Origin: Streptomyces sp. NBC_01260 | GTDB taxonomy: Bacteria; Actinomycetota; Actinomycetes; Streptomycetales; Streptomycetaceae | Direction: 5' to 3' | Assembly: GCF_036226405.1 (NCBI RefSeq) | Contig: NZ_CP108464.1 | Location: 7,068,001-7,132,000 of the forward strand | Length of the DNA: 64,000 bases | Shown here: in pieces, positions 1 through 7,865 of the stretch | Layout: the number at the start of each line of letters is the position of its first letter | Position numbering within the stretch: the stretch's first letter is position 1 | Notes under the pieces: model-generated | The model's input: the letters and a program-made list of their open reading frames with translations, nothing else | The model's database searches: none | What the model was told of the DNA's origin: nothing | Made by a program: the position numbers and the translations under genes

Positions 1-873
1 CTGCGCGCCGCCCGCGCTCACTACGAACTGATGTACCGCAGGGCGGGCGGTATCGCGACGCGTTCGCGCATCGTCGGCTTCCTCAACGCCGAGACCGCGC
101 CGCTGCTGCGCGGCGGCTACAGCGATGCGATGGGGCGTCAACTGCACCGTGCGACGGGCGGGCTGGTGGCCGTCGCCGGCATCTGCGCCTACGACTCCGA
201 CGCGCACGGGCTCGCCCAGCGCTACTTCCACCAGGCGCTGCGGCTGGCCAAGGCGAGCGGGGACCGCGGGCTCGGCGGCTATGTGATCGCGCTGCTGGTC
301 AACCAGTCGCTGTTCCTGGCCGACTACCGGCAGTCCGTCGCCTTCGCCGAGGCGGCGCTGCGGGCCGCCGGAAGCGACATCACGCCCGCGCTCGCGGCCG
401 ATCTGCACGCGATGCAGGCCAAGGCGTACGCCCATCTCGGCGACGGGGGCAGCGCCCTGAAGTCCATCCGCCGCGCCGAGTCCGAGGCCGAGCGCATCCG
501 GCCGGGCCAGGAGCCGGACGAGACGGGGTACGTCCAGCCGGGCCTGGTCAACGTCCAGGCGGCGGAGGCGCTGCTCAGCCTCGGGGATCTGTCCGCCGCC
601 AGGGAGCACGCGACGGCCGCGGTGCGGACGCCCGCGCACGACCGGGGCCGGGTCCACCGGCTCGCCATGCTGACCACCATCGAGCTGCGGCAGGGCGAGG
701 CCGACCGGGCGGCGGTCACGGCCGCCGAGATGGCCGAACGGGCCAGGGGCATGGAGTCGCAGCGGCTGCGCGACCGGCTGCGCTCGGTGCGCGAGCACCT
801 GGTCGCGAGCGGCAGCACCGACGCGGAACGGGCCGCGGAGCTCATCGACGGATCGCTGCGCGTACCGCTGTGA
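1..873 (+). CDS. C-terminal part of a TPR-type transcriptional regulator (partial)
   Basis: The reading frame is open from base 1, so the start lies upstream of the window. The visible part of about 290 residues is mostly alpha-helical with repeated Ala/Leu-rich helix pairs (for example around residues 70-110 and 170-230), as in the tetratricopeptide-like half of large actinomycete regulators that carry an XRE-type helix-turn-helix at the N-terminus. No DNA-binding domain is visible because that end is cut off. A NUDIX gene follows after 51 bp on the same strand and may be co-transcribed. The family assignment is inferred from repeat texture and resemblance to NsdA-like Streptomyces regulators. 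The ligand and targets are unknown. Confidence 0.55.
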   Translation: MRAARAHYELMYRRAGGIATRSRIVGFLNAETAPLLRGGYSDAMGRQLHRATGGLVAVAGICAYDSDAHGLAQRYFHQALRLAKASGDRGLGGYVIALLVNQSLFLADYRQSVAFAEAALRAAGSDITPALAADLHAMQAKAYAHLGDGGSALKSIRRAESEAERIRPGQEPDETGYVQPGLVNVQAAEALLSLGDLSAAREHATAAVRTPAHDRGRVHRLAMLTTIELRQGEADRAAVTAAEMAERARGMESQRLRDRLRSVREHLVASGSTDAERAAELIDGSLRVPL

Positions 874-924
874 GCGCCGGTCTGCTGCGATATGGCCACC
901 TACTAGTCAGAAGGTGGCAGAACT

Positions 925-1455
925 GTGCAGTGGACGAATCTGAACGAACAGACTGTGTACGAGAATCGCTGGTTCCGGGTCAATCTGGCCGATGTCGTGC
1001 TTCCCGACGGCGACCACCTCGACCACTACGTCATCCGGCTCCGCCCCGTCGCCGCGGCCACCGTCGTCAACGAGGCGAACGAGGTCCTGCTGCTCTGGCG
1101 GCACCGGTTCATCACCGACAGCTGGGGCTGGGAACTCGCCGCGGGCGTGGTCGAGGACGGTGAGGGCCTGGCCGCGGCGGCCGCCCGGGAGATGGAGGAG
1201 GAGACCGGGTGGCGCCCCGGAGTGCTGCGCCCGCTGCTGACCGTGGAACCGTCGAACGGGCTCACCGACGCCCGGCACCACTTCTACTGGGGCGAGCAGG
1301 CCGACTGGACCGGCGACCCCAGCGACGCCTTCGAGTCCTCGCGCCGCGAGTGGATACCGCTCAAGCTGGTGCCCGACATGATCACCCGCGGTGAGGTGCC
1401 GGCCGCGGGCATGGCGGCCGGGCTCATGATGCTGCACCACTTACGGCTGGGCTGA
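925..1455 (+). CDS. NUDIX hydrolase
   Basis: This 176-residue protein has a complete NUDIX box at residues 74-96: Gly74, Glu80, the REMEEE core at 88-93 and Gly95. That box binds the metals that hydrolyse nucleoside diphosphates linked to another moiety. The fold around it (HYVIRLRP before, HHFYWGEQ after) resembles ADP-ribose or nucleotide-sugar pyrophosphatases, but the substrate cannot be read from the sequence. The GTG start is chosen because AAGGTGG lies 7 bases upstream. The gene ends just before a long palindromic terminator shared with the convergent dehydrogenase gene. Confidence 0.88.
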   Translation: MQWTNLNEQTVYENRWFRVNLADVVLPDGDHLDHYVIRLRPVAAATVVNEANEVLLLWRHRFITDSWGWELAAGVVEDGEGLAAAAAREMEEETGWRPGVLRPLLTVEPSNGLTDARHHFYWGEQADWTGDPSDAFESSRREWIPLKLVPDMITRGEVPAAGMAAGLMMLHHLRLG

Positions 1456-1461
1456 ACAGGT

Positions 1462-1501
1462 CCGCGGGGGCGAGGGGCCGGCCGGCCCCTCGCCCCCGCG
1501 G
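1462..1501. terminator. Bidirectional terminator between convergent genes
   Basis: An 18-19 bp GC-rich stem (left arm 1462-1480, right arm 1483-1501) is perfectly complementary. It lies 6 bp past the NUDIX stop codon and 10 bp past the stop of the convergent dehydrogenase, so it can serve both. There is no T-run, as is usual in Streptomyces. Confidence 0.8.
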
Positions 1502-1511
1502 GTGAGCGATG

Positions 1512-2384
1512 TCAGGCGTACGGGTAGAAGCCCGAGCCGGTCTTCCGGCCGAGCCGGCCCGCGTCCACCATGCGCTGGAGCAGCGGGGGAGCGGCGTACA
1601 GCGGCTCCTTGTACTCGGCGTACATCGAGTCGGCGACCGAGGCCACGGTGTCCAGCCCGATCAGATCGGCGAGCTTGAGCGGGCCCATCGGGTGGGCGCA
1701 GCCCATCTCCATGCCGTTGTCGATGTCCTCGCGGCTGGCGATTCCCGACTCGAACATCCGGATCGCGGAGAGCAGGTACGGAATCAGCAGCGCGTTGACG
1801 ACGAAGCCGGACCGGTCCTGGGCGCGGATCGGGTGCTTGCCGAGTATGTCCTGCACCACGGCCTCGGCACGCTTGACCGTCTCGTCCGACGTGGTCAGCG
1901 CGGGGATGAGCTCGACGAGCTTCTGCACCGGAGCCGGGTTGAAGAAGTGGATGCCGATGACCTGGTCGGGGCGCGAGGTCGCGACGGCCAGCTTCACCAG
2001 CGGGATCGAGGAGGTGTTGGAGGCGAGGATCGCGTCCTGCCGGGTCACCACCTGGTCCAGCACCTGGAAGATCTCGGTCTTGACCTGCTCGTTCTCCACG
2101 ACGGCCTCGATGACGAGATCGCGGTCGGCGAACTCACCGAGGTCGGTGGTGAAGGTGAGGCGGCCGAGGGTCTCGTCGCGTTCCTCCTCGGTGATCTTGC
2201 CGCGTTCGGCGGCCTTCGAGAGGGAGTTGTAGAGCCGGGTGCGGCCGATCTCCAGCGCCTCGCCGGTGGTCTCGGCCACTCTGACATCGAGGCCGCTGCG
2301 GGCACACACCTCCGCGATGCCTGCGCCCATCTGGCCGCAGCCGACCACTCCGACGCGTGCGATGTCCGCCATAGAGTCCGTCAC
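1512..2384 (-). CDS. 3-hydroxybutyryl-CoA / 3-hydroxyacyl-CoA dehydrogenase
   Basis: About 290 residues. The NAD(P)-binding motif GCGQMG is at residues 15-20. The 3-hydroxyacyl-CoA dehydrogenase catalytic region is present: ILASNTSSIPL supplies Ser and Asn, and VIGIHFFNP supplies the catalytic His. The single-domain length (about 285 residues) matches Hbd-type enzymes that interconvert 3-hydroxybutyryl-CoA and acetoacetyl-CoA, not the large FadB multifunctional proteins. The GTG at 2384 is preferred because AAAGG lies 6 bases upstream. An ATG at 2372 would give a protein four residues shorter at the N-terminus. The upstream neighbour on this strand is not related, so the gene is probably a single transcription unit. 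It may act in fatty acid or polyhydroxybutyrate metabolism, or in supply of polyketide extender units (inference). Confidence 0.88.
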   Translation of the reverse strand: MTDSMADIARVGVVGCGQMGAGIAEVCARSGLDVRVAETTGEALEIGRTRLYNSLSKAAERGKITEEERDETLGRLTFTTDLGEFADRDLVIEAVVENEQVKTEIFQVLDQVVTRQDAILASNTSSIPLVKLAVATSRPDQVIGIHFFNPAPVQKLVELIPALTTSDETVKRAEAVVQDILGKHPIRAQDRSGFVVNALLIPYLLSAIRMFESGIASREDIDNGMEMGCAHPMGPLKLADLIGLDTVASVADSMYAEYKEPLYAAPPLLQRMVDAGRLGRKTGSGFYPYA

Positions 2385-2560
2385 CTCGTGCCTTTCACTG
2401 TTCTCCGTGCGGCGGCTTCCGTTCGGTTCCGGGCTCCGCCTCGACCCCACGACGTTACTCCGCGCCCTCCACGGGATCGCGGGCCGGGGCGTGCATGCTC
2501 AGCCCTGGCCCCTGATTCCGGGGATCCGGACGAGGACAGAGAGACGGCAGGTGCGAAGAA

Positions 2561-3838
2561 ATGCGGCAAATCGCCAGAAGGAGCTTTGTGGCCGGTTCGG
2601 CCGGGACGGTGGCGGCGGTGGTGGCCTCGGCAACCGTGACCGATGAGGCCGCCGCGGTCCCGCCGGGCGAGGGGCGCGCGGACCGGGTGGGGAGATCCCG
2701 CGACGCGCTGCGGCGGGAGCTGCGGGGCATGTGGGTGGGAACGGTCGACAACCTCGACTGGCCCTCGAAACCGGGACTGTCCGCCTCCGCGCAGCGGGCC
2801 GAGCTGATCGCCTACCTCGACGAGGCCGTCGACCGGCGGCTGAACGCCGTGATCCTCCAGGTCCGCCCGTCCGCCGACGCGCTGTGGCCCTCGCAGTACG
2901 AGCCGTGGGCCAAGTGCCTCACCGGCGTCCAGGGCAAGGACCCCGGCTGGGACCCGCTGGGCACCGCGGTGCGGGAGGCGCACAGCCGCGGCCTGGAACT
3001 GCACGCATGGTTCAACCCGTACCGGGTCGCGAACCACACCGACCGCTCCCGGCTGGCCGCCACCCATCCCGCGAGAGTGCACCCCGACTGGGCTCTGTCG
3101 TACGGCGGGAAGCTCTACTACAACCCGGGCCTGCCCGAGGTCCGGAGCTTCGTCCAGGACGCGATGCTCGACGCGGTCCGCCGCTACGACATCGACGCGG
3201 TCCACTGGGACGACTACTTCTACCCGTACCCGGTGGCCGGGCAGTCCTTCGCGGACGGGGCCGCGTACAAGAAGTACGGTGCGGGCTTCGCGAACAAGGC
3301 GGCCTGGCGGCGTGCCAACATCGACAAACTGGTGCAGGAGACCGCCGAGCGGATCAAGGCGGTCAAGCCCGCCGTCCGGTTCGGCATCAGCCCGTTCGGA
3401 GTGTGGCGCAACGCCTCGACCGACCCGCTCGGCTCGAAGACCGCGGCGGGCGTACAGACCTACGACGACCTGTACGCGGACACCCGCGGCTGGATCAAGA
3501 AGGGCTGGATCGACTACATCTGCCCGCAGCTCTACTGGAACATCGGGTTCGCCGCCGCCGACTACGCCGTGCTGCTGCCCTGGTGGAACGACGTGGTACG
3601 GGGCACGGGCGTCGATCTCTTCATCGGCGAGGCGCTCTACAAGGCCGGCGACCCGGCCCAGCCCGCGGCCTGGCAGGACCCGGCGGAACTCTCCCGGCAC
3701 ATCGACCTCGCCGCCGGGTACGACCAAGCCCGCGGCCACGTCTACTTCTCCGGCAAGGTCGTGGTCGCGGACCGGATCGGCGCGATGGCGCGGGTGGTGG
3801 CCGACCACTACCGGTCGCGGGTGCGCCCGCCGGGCTGA
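2561..3838 (+). CDS. Secreted GHL10-type glycoside hydrolase (DUF187 family)
   Basis: 425 residues. The N-terminus ARRSFVAG followed by an Ala/Val-rich stretch and ATVTDEAAAV is a twin-arginine-type signal peptide with a plausible AxA cleavage site, so the protein is exported. The mature part starts RELRGMWVGTVDNLDWPSK, the hallmark of the glycosyl-hydrolase-like 10 family (Pfam GHL10). Later come HAWFNPYRV, DYFYPYPV and CPQLYWNIGF, which form the TIM-barrel active-site strands in this family. E. coli DigH (YddW), a peptidoglycan glycan-strand hydrolase, belongs to the same superfamily, so a cell-wall substrate is the best guess. The gene stands alone and is divergent from the dehydrogenase gene. 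Confidence 0.85.
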   Translation: MRQIARRSFVAGSAGTVAAVVASATVTDEAAAVPPGEGRADRVGRSRDALRRELRGMWVGTVDNLDWPSKPGLSASAQRAELIAYLDEAVDRRLNAVILQVRPSADALWPSQYEPWAKCLTGVQGKDPGWDPLGTAVREAHSRGLELHAWFNPYRVANHTDRSRLAATHPARVHPDWALSYGGKLYYNPGLPEVRSFVQDAMLDAVRRYDIDAVHWDDYFYPYPVAGQSFADGAAYKKYGAGFANKAAWRRANIDKLVQETAERIKAVKPAVRFGISPFGVWRNASTDPLGSKTAAGVQTYDDLYADTRGWIKKGWIDYICPQLYWNIGFAAADYAVLLPWWNDVVRGTGVDLFIGEALYKAGDPAQPAAWQDPAELSRHIDLAAGYDQARGHVYFSGKVVVADRIGAMARVVADHYRSRVRPPG

Positions 3839-3877
3839 CCGGCCGGGTGCCGTACGACGCCGCCCGGCGCCGGGGCT

Positions 3878-4087
3878 CTACGGTCCCGGGGCCCGGCTGT
3901 CGGCGGCGTCGTGCCGGACGACGCTGTCGGGGCCGGGAGCCAGGATGTGTTCATGTCCGTCGTCGAAGCGGACGCGGTACGGGGGAGCGCCCCCGTCCCC
4001 GAGCACCTCGACGATCTCTGCGACCCGGTCCTGCTGCCCCACGGTCCTGCCGTGCGTCACCAGCCGGTCGCCCGCGTGTGCCTCCAT
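3878..4087 (-). CDS. DUF1918 domain protein
   Basis: A 69-residue protein made almost entirely of the actinobacterial DUF1918 domain: it begins MEAHAGDRLVTHGRTVGQ and contains PPYRVRFDDGHEHILAPGPD. The fold is a small SH3-like beta barrel of unknown function. The ATG at 4087 is preceded by GAGGAGG nine bases upstream, which decides against the ATG six codons earlier. The gene is convergent with the glycosidase and shares no obvious operon with the EamA gene behind it. Confidence 0.85.
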   Translation of the reverse strand: MEAHAGDRLVTHGRTVGQQDRVAEIVEVLGDGGAPPYRVRFDDGHEHILAPGPDSVVRHDAADSRAPGP

Positions 4088-4194
4088 TGGGAGTGACCTC
4101 CTCACGGGTGGCGGTCCATGTCGACAAGTCTATGTCCGCACGACGGTTCCGTCCGATGCGGGAGGTCCTGGCCCGGCGGTACGCCAGGGGGCGG

Positions 4195-5184
4195 TCACCG
4201 GCCGCGCCCGGCGCCGCCCGTGCGCTGGGTGGCCACGATGCAGAGGAGAACCGCGACCGCCGCCACCGGTGCCGCCGCCGAGACCCCCTCGCCGAGCAGG
4301 AAGTACGACCAGACCAGCGTCAGCAGCGGCTGCGCGAGCTGGAGCTGGCTGGCCCGCGCCACCCCGATCTCCGCCATGCCCCGGTACCAGACGTAGAGCC
4401 CGAAGAAGGTCGAGCACGCCGCGACCCAGACCAGGCCGGTCACCCCGTGCGCGGTCAGCCGCACCGGCTCGTACGGCAGCGCGAGTGCGGTGCCCGCCAC
4501 GGCCAGCGGCAGGGTGAGGATCAGCGCCCAGCCGATCACCTGCCAGCCCGGCATGACCTTCGCCAGCCTGCCGCCCTCGGTGTACCCCGCCGCGCACACC
4601 AGCAGGGCGCCGAACAGGCAGAGATCCCCGGCGGAGAGCGCGCCGCCGCTCTGCAGCACGGTGAAGACGATCACCACACCCGCCCCGGCGACCGCCGCGA
4701 TCCAGAACGTACGGGACTGACGCGCTCCGGTCCGCACGGAGGCGAAGACCGCCGTGGTCAGCGGCAGCAGCCCCACCACCACAGCCGCGTGCGAGGTCGT
4801 CGAGGTCTGCAGCGCCAGCGTGGTCAGCAGCGGGAACCCCACCACCACACCGCCCGCCACGACGGCCAGCCCGGCCCAGTGCCGGCGCTCGGGCACCCGT
4901 ACCCGGGTCACCAGGAGCACGCTGCCCGCGATCACCGCGGCCAGCAGGCTGCGCAACGCCACCAGGGACCAGGGGCCGAAGCTCTCCAGGCCCCACGCGG
5001 TGGAGGGAAAGGTCAGGGAGAAGGCGACCACTCCGAGTCCGGCGAGCAGCGTTCCGCTCCGGCCCGCCGACCGGGACCCGGGGGCACCGCCTGCCGCGTC
5101 CGGCACCGGGGCGCGGGCCGGGCCGTCCGCGGCGGGGCCGACCGCTATCGTGCCGCTGGGGGTAGCGCTATCCTCTGCTTTCAT
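4195..5184 (-). CDS. EamA/DMT family transporter
   Basis: 329 residues. After a hydrophilic Ala/Gly/Pro-rich N-terminal tail of about 40 residues come roughly ten hydrophobic segments arranged as two EamA repeats, starting with LLAGLGVVAFSLTFPSTAWG. This is the drug/metabolite transporter architecture and the substrate is unknown. The long tail makes the start uncertain. An ATG at 5184 shares its bases with the start codon of the divergent MocR gene, and a TACGCT hexamer ends 5 bp upstream, which would fit a leaderless transcript. MocR proteins often control a divergent transporter, so this gene is the likely target. Confidence 0.82.
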   Translation of the reverse strand: MKAEDSATPSGTIAVGPAADGPARAPVPDAAGGAPGSRSAGRSGTLLAGLGVVAFSLTFPSTAWGLESFGPWSLVALRSLLAAVIAGSVLLVTRVRVPERRHWAGLAVVAGGVVVGFPLLTTLALQTSTTSHAAVVVGLLPLTTAVFASVRTGARQSRTFWIAAVAGAGVVIVFTVLQSGGALSAGDLCLFGALLVCAAGYTEGGRLAKVMPGWQVIGWALILTLPLAVAGTALALPYEPVRLTAHGVTGLVWVAACSTFFGLYVWYRGMAEIGVARASQLQLAQPLLTLVWSYFLLGEGVSAAAPVAAVAVLLCIVATQRTGGAGRGR

Positions 5185-5195
5185 GCGTGAGCGTA
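5169..5195. promoter_or_regulatory. Divergent promoter pair with overlapping start codons
   Basis: CATG at 5182-5185 holds the ATG of the EamA gene on the minus strand and of the MocR gene on the plus strand. TATCCT (5169-5174) lies 8 bp upstream of the plus ATG and TACGCT (5195-5190) lies 5 bp upstream of the minus ATG. Both fit the TAnnnT -10 pattern, so both mRNAs may begin at or next to the AUG. No clear -35 hexamers are visible. Confidence 0.45.
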
Positions 5196-6652
5196 GCAGT
5201 GTGGCCGATCTGGCCGGTCTTCTCCGGGGCGAGCTGAACCGCTACTCGGCTGGAGAGAAGCTGCCGTCCAGTCGTGCCCTGGTGGAGCGCTTCCGGGCGA
5301 GTCCCGTGACCGTCTCGCGGGCCATCGCGCAGCTCGCCGCGGAAGGGCTCGTTGTCACCCGCCCCGGCGCCGGCGCGTTCCGGGCGCAGCCGCGCGCCGA
5401 CGCGCCGCCGCCCGGTGACACCTCATGGCAGGAGGTGTCACTCAGCGGTGACGGCGGTCCCGAGGTCGTACCCCGTACCGTCGACGCGTCCGGCGTCCTG
5501 GCGACTCTGGCGGCTCCTGCCACGGGCGTCGTCGAGTTCAACGGCGGCTACCTGCACAGCTCGCTCCAGCCCGAACGCGCCCTCGCCGCCGCACTCGCGC
5601 GGGCCGGCCGGCGCCCCGGCGCCTGGGGCCGCCCGCCCACCGAGGGGCTGACCGAACTGCGCGCCTGGTTCGCCCGCGAGATCGGGCCCGCGCTCACCGC
5701 CGCCGACGTGCTGATCACCGCCGGTGGCCAGAGCGCCCTGGCCACCGCGCTGCGGGCGCTCGGCCGGCCCGGCGCCCCGGTGCTCGTCGAATCGCCCACC
5801 TACCCCGGGATGCTGGCGGTGGCGCGGGCCATCGGGCTGCGGCCCGTGCCGGTCCCGGCCGACACCGACGGCGTACGGCCGGAACTGCTCGCCGCCGCCT
5901 TCCGGGCCACCGGCGCCCGTGTCTTCGTCTGCCAGCCGCTGTTCCAGAACCCGACCGGCGCGGTCCTGGCCCCGGCCCGGCGCTCCGAGGTCGTCCGGAT
6001 CGCGAGGGAGGCGGGGGCGTTCGTCATCGAGGACGACTTCGCCCGCCGGCTCGTCCACGACGACGCCGGACCGCTGCCGCGACCGCTGGCCGCCGATGAC
6101 CCCGACGGGGTCGTCGTCCATGTCTGCTCCCTCACCAAGGTGACCTCGCCCAGCCTCAGGGTGGGCGCCCTCGCCGCGCGCGGCCCGGTGCTCGAACGGC
6201 TGCGTGCCCTCCAGGTCGTCGACAGCTTCTTCGTCCCCCGGCCGCTCCAGGAGGCCGCGCTCGAACTCGTCGGGGCACCGGCCTGGAGCCGTCATCTGCG
6301 GTCCTTGTCAGCCGAGTTGCGGGCCCGGCGCACCGCGATGACCGCGGCGCTCCGCCGCGGCCTGCCCGCTCTCGCGCTCCCGCACATCCCCGCGGGCGGG
6401 GGCAGCCTCTGGGTGGGCCTGCCCGGCACCGGAGCCGGCGGCGACGAGAGCGCCATGGTTTCCTCGGCCCTGCGCGCCGGTGTCGCCATCGCGCCGGGAC
6501 GGCCGTACTTCTGCGCCGAACCCCCGGCGTCCCATGTCCGGTTGAGTTACGCGGCAGCCGCCGGAACGGCCGAGATCGCCGAGGGCGTACGGCGCCTGCG
6601 CACGGCCTGGGGAGGCGCCCTCGACGCGCCGGAGGCTAGTCTCCAGCCATGA
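5183..6652 (+). CDS. MocR-type regulator: GntR HTH fused to class I aminotransferase fold
   Basis: 489 residues, normal for MocR/PdxR-type regulators. Residues 1-75 form a GntR winged helix (AGEKLPSSRALVERF, then VTVSRAIAQLAAEGLV). Residues 100-485 form a fold-type I aminotransferase domain with the pyridoxal phosphate Lys319 in CSLTKVTSPSLRVGA and an FQNPTG motif before it. Family members sense PLP or an amino-acid-PLP adduct and control a neighbouring gene, here most likely the divergent EamA transporter. The usual intergenic operator cannot exist because the two start codons overlap, so any sites must lie within the coding ends. The gene overlaps the following GNAT gene by ATGA, implying co-translation. 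Confidence 0.88.
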   Translation: MRERSSVADLAGLLRGELNRYSAGEKLPSSRALVERFRASPVTVSRAIAQLAAEGLVVTRPGAGAFRAQPRADAPPPGDTSWQEVSLSGDGGPEVVPRTVDASGVLATLAAPATGVVEFNGGYLHSSLQPERALAAALARAGRRPGAWGRPPTEGLTELRAWFAREIGPALTAADVLITAGGQSALATALRALGRPGAPVLVESPTYPGMLAVARAIGLRPVPVPADTDGVRPELLAAAFRATGARVFVCQPLFQNPTGAVLAPARRSEVVRIAREAGAFVIEDDFARRLVHDDAGPLPRPLAADDPDGVVVHVCSLTKVTSPSLRVGALAARGPVLERLRALQVVDSFFVPRPLQEAALELVGAPAWSRHLRSLSAELRARRTAMTAALRRGLPALALPHIPAGGGSLWVGLPGTGAGGDESAMVSSALRAGVAIAPGRPYFCAEPPASHVRLSYAAAAGTAEIAEGVRRLRTAWGGALDAPEASLQP

Positions 6653-7080
6653 CGGAAACTCCCCAGCAGCGTTACGAGATCTCGTCCGACCCGTCCCGGC
6701 TGGATGCGGCCAGGATTCACAACTGGCTCTCCACCGACGCGTATTGGGCGCTCGGACGGACCCGGGAGCGCCAGGATCTGGCCATCGCCGGATCGCTCAA
6801 CCTCGGCGCCTACGACCTCGCTTCGGGCGAACAGGTCGCGTATGCCCGGGTGGTGACCGACGGCGCCACCTTCGGCTGGCTGTGCGACGTGTACGTCGAC
6901 CGCGCAGCCCGCGGCCACGGACTCGGCGCAAGGATCGTCGCCGCGGCGCGCGACCACCTCGCCGAGGCCGGCGTCCGGCGGGTCGTGCTGGCCACGGAGG
7001 ACGCCCACGGCGTTTATGAGAAGGTCGGTTTCAAGCCGCTCGACAGCCCGGACAAGTGGATGTCCCTCAAGCTCGGCTGA
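6649..7080 (+). CDS. GNAT family N-acetyltransferase
   Basis: 143 residues with a single GNAT domain. The acetyl-CoA binding motif A appears as VDRAARGHGLGARIVAAA (R/Q-x-x-G-x-G/A pattern) near residues 82-100. Motif B includes YEKVGFKPLD near the C-terminus. The start codon overlaps the stop of the MocR gene (ATGA at 6649-6652), so the two are translationally coupled. The acceptor substrate is unknown. A 16-bp perfect palindrome follows directly after the stop codon. Confidence 0.85.
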   Translation: MTETPQQRYEISSDPSRLDAARIHNWLSTDAYWALGRTRERQDLAIAGSLNLGAYDLASGEQVAYARVVTDGATFGWLCDVYVDRAARGHGLGARIVAAARDHLAEAGVRRVVLATEDAHGVYEKVGFKPLDSPDKWMSLKLG

Positions 7081-7081
7081 C

Positions 7082-7097
7082 CCGGAAGCGCTTCCGG
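7082..7097. repeat. 16-bp perfect palindrome CCGGAAGCGCTTCCGG
   Basis: The palindrome begins one base after the GNAT stop codon and ends 44 bp before the next ATG. It could be a small terminator stem, but it has no spacer for a loop. Its GGAAGCGCTTCC core resembles LacI-family operators. No LacI-type gene lies in the window. Confidence 0.5.
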
Positions 7098-7141
7098 CCG
7101 CGCTCTTGACCCGCGAGGCGATCGGCTCCACGATCGCGGCC

Positions 7142-7717
7142 ATGAGTGTTCGAGTCTCACTCGTCGCCGCGGCGCGCAACTCTTCCCTGCTCGGTGAGCG
7201 CTTCGACGACGACCGGCCGCTCGACGAGGCCGGCTGGCACGAGGTGCAGTTCGCCGCCGCGGCCCTGATCCCCCTGGGGGCGGCCGAGCTGCGCTACTGC
7301 TCACCGACCGCCCGCAGCCGCGCCACCGGCCAGGCACTCGGCTTCGCCCCGATGGTCCAGCCCGCCCTGCGCGACTGCGACATGGGGCGGTGGCGCGGCT
7401 GCACCCTCGCCGACGTCACCGCGCGCGAGCCGGCGGCCGTGGACGCCTGGCTCACCGACCCGCGGTCCGCGCCGCACGGCGGCGAACCGCTGCTCGCCTT
7501 CATCTCCCGGATAGGGGGCTGGCTCGACACGCGTCCGGCCTGCGACGGGTCGATCGTCGCCGTCGCCGAACCGGCCGTCGTCCGGGCCGCCCTCGTCTAC
7601 GCGCTGCGGGCCCCGCCGTCGACGTACTGGAACGTCGACGTCTGCCCGCTCTCCACCGTCACGCTGACCGGTCTGTCCCGCCGCTGGAGCCTCCGCCTCG
7701 AAACCGGGGCCCGCTGA
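7142..7717 (+). CDS. Histidine-phosphatase-fold protein lacking the catalytic histidines
   Basis: 191 residues with the layout of the phosphoglycerate-mutase-like superfamily: LRYCSPTARSRATGQAL (the second Arg region), CDMGRWRG, APHGGEPLLAF and VAVAEPAVVRAAL. In active members the N-terminal strand ends in RHG and the later strand carries a second His. Here the first site reads LVAAARNSS (residues 7-15) and the second reads VAEPAVV, so both catalytic histidines are absent. The rest is well conserved and has normal codon use, so it is probably a non-catalytic binding protein and not a decaying gene. The start is the ATG that aligns with the first beta strand. Confidence 0.75.
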   Translation: MSVRVSLVAAARNSSLLGERFDDDRPLDEAGWHEVQFAAAALIPLGAAELRYCSPTARSRATGQALGFAPMVQPALRDCDMGRWRGCTLADVTAREPAAVDAWLTDPRSAPHGGEPLLAFISRIGGWLDTRPACDGSIVAVAEPAVVRAALVYALRAPPSTYWNVDVCPLSTVTLTGLSRRWSLRLETGAR

Positions 7718-7865
7718 GGGGGCGGCGTCCGGGAGATCGGCCCCGGCGGCCGGGATCGCCCTGGGCCACGTCATGAACCGGATGGGCCCGCACATCGCCG
7801 ACGACCCGCGCGAGGCGGCGCTGGTCGAGGCGGCGAACTCCTCGCTCTGGCCGGTGCGGTGCCGG

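Noticed and set aside
7719..7865. Plus-strand frame with GHVMNRMGPHIADD after the histidine-phosphatase-like gene
   Set aside because: It runs without a motif into the antisense of the MMPL gene and has no start signals. It could be a decayed gene end, but the support is too thin to list.
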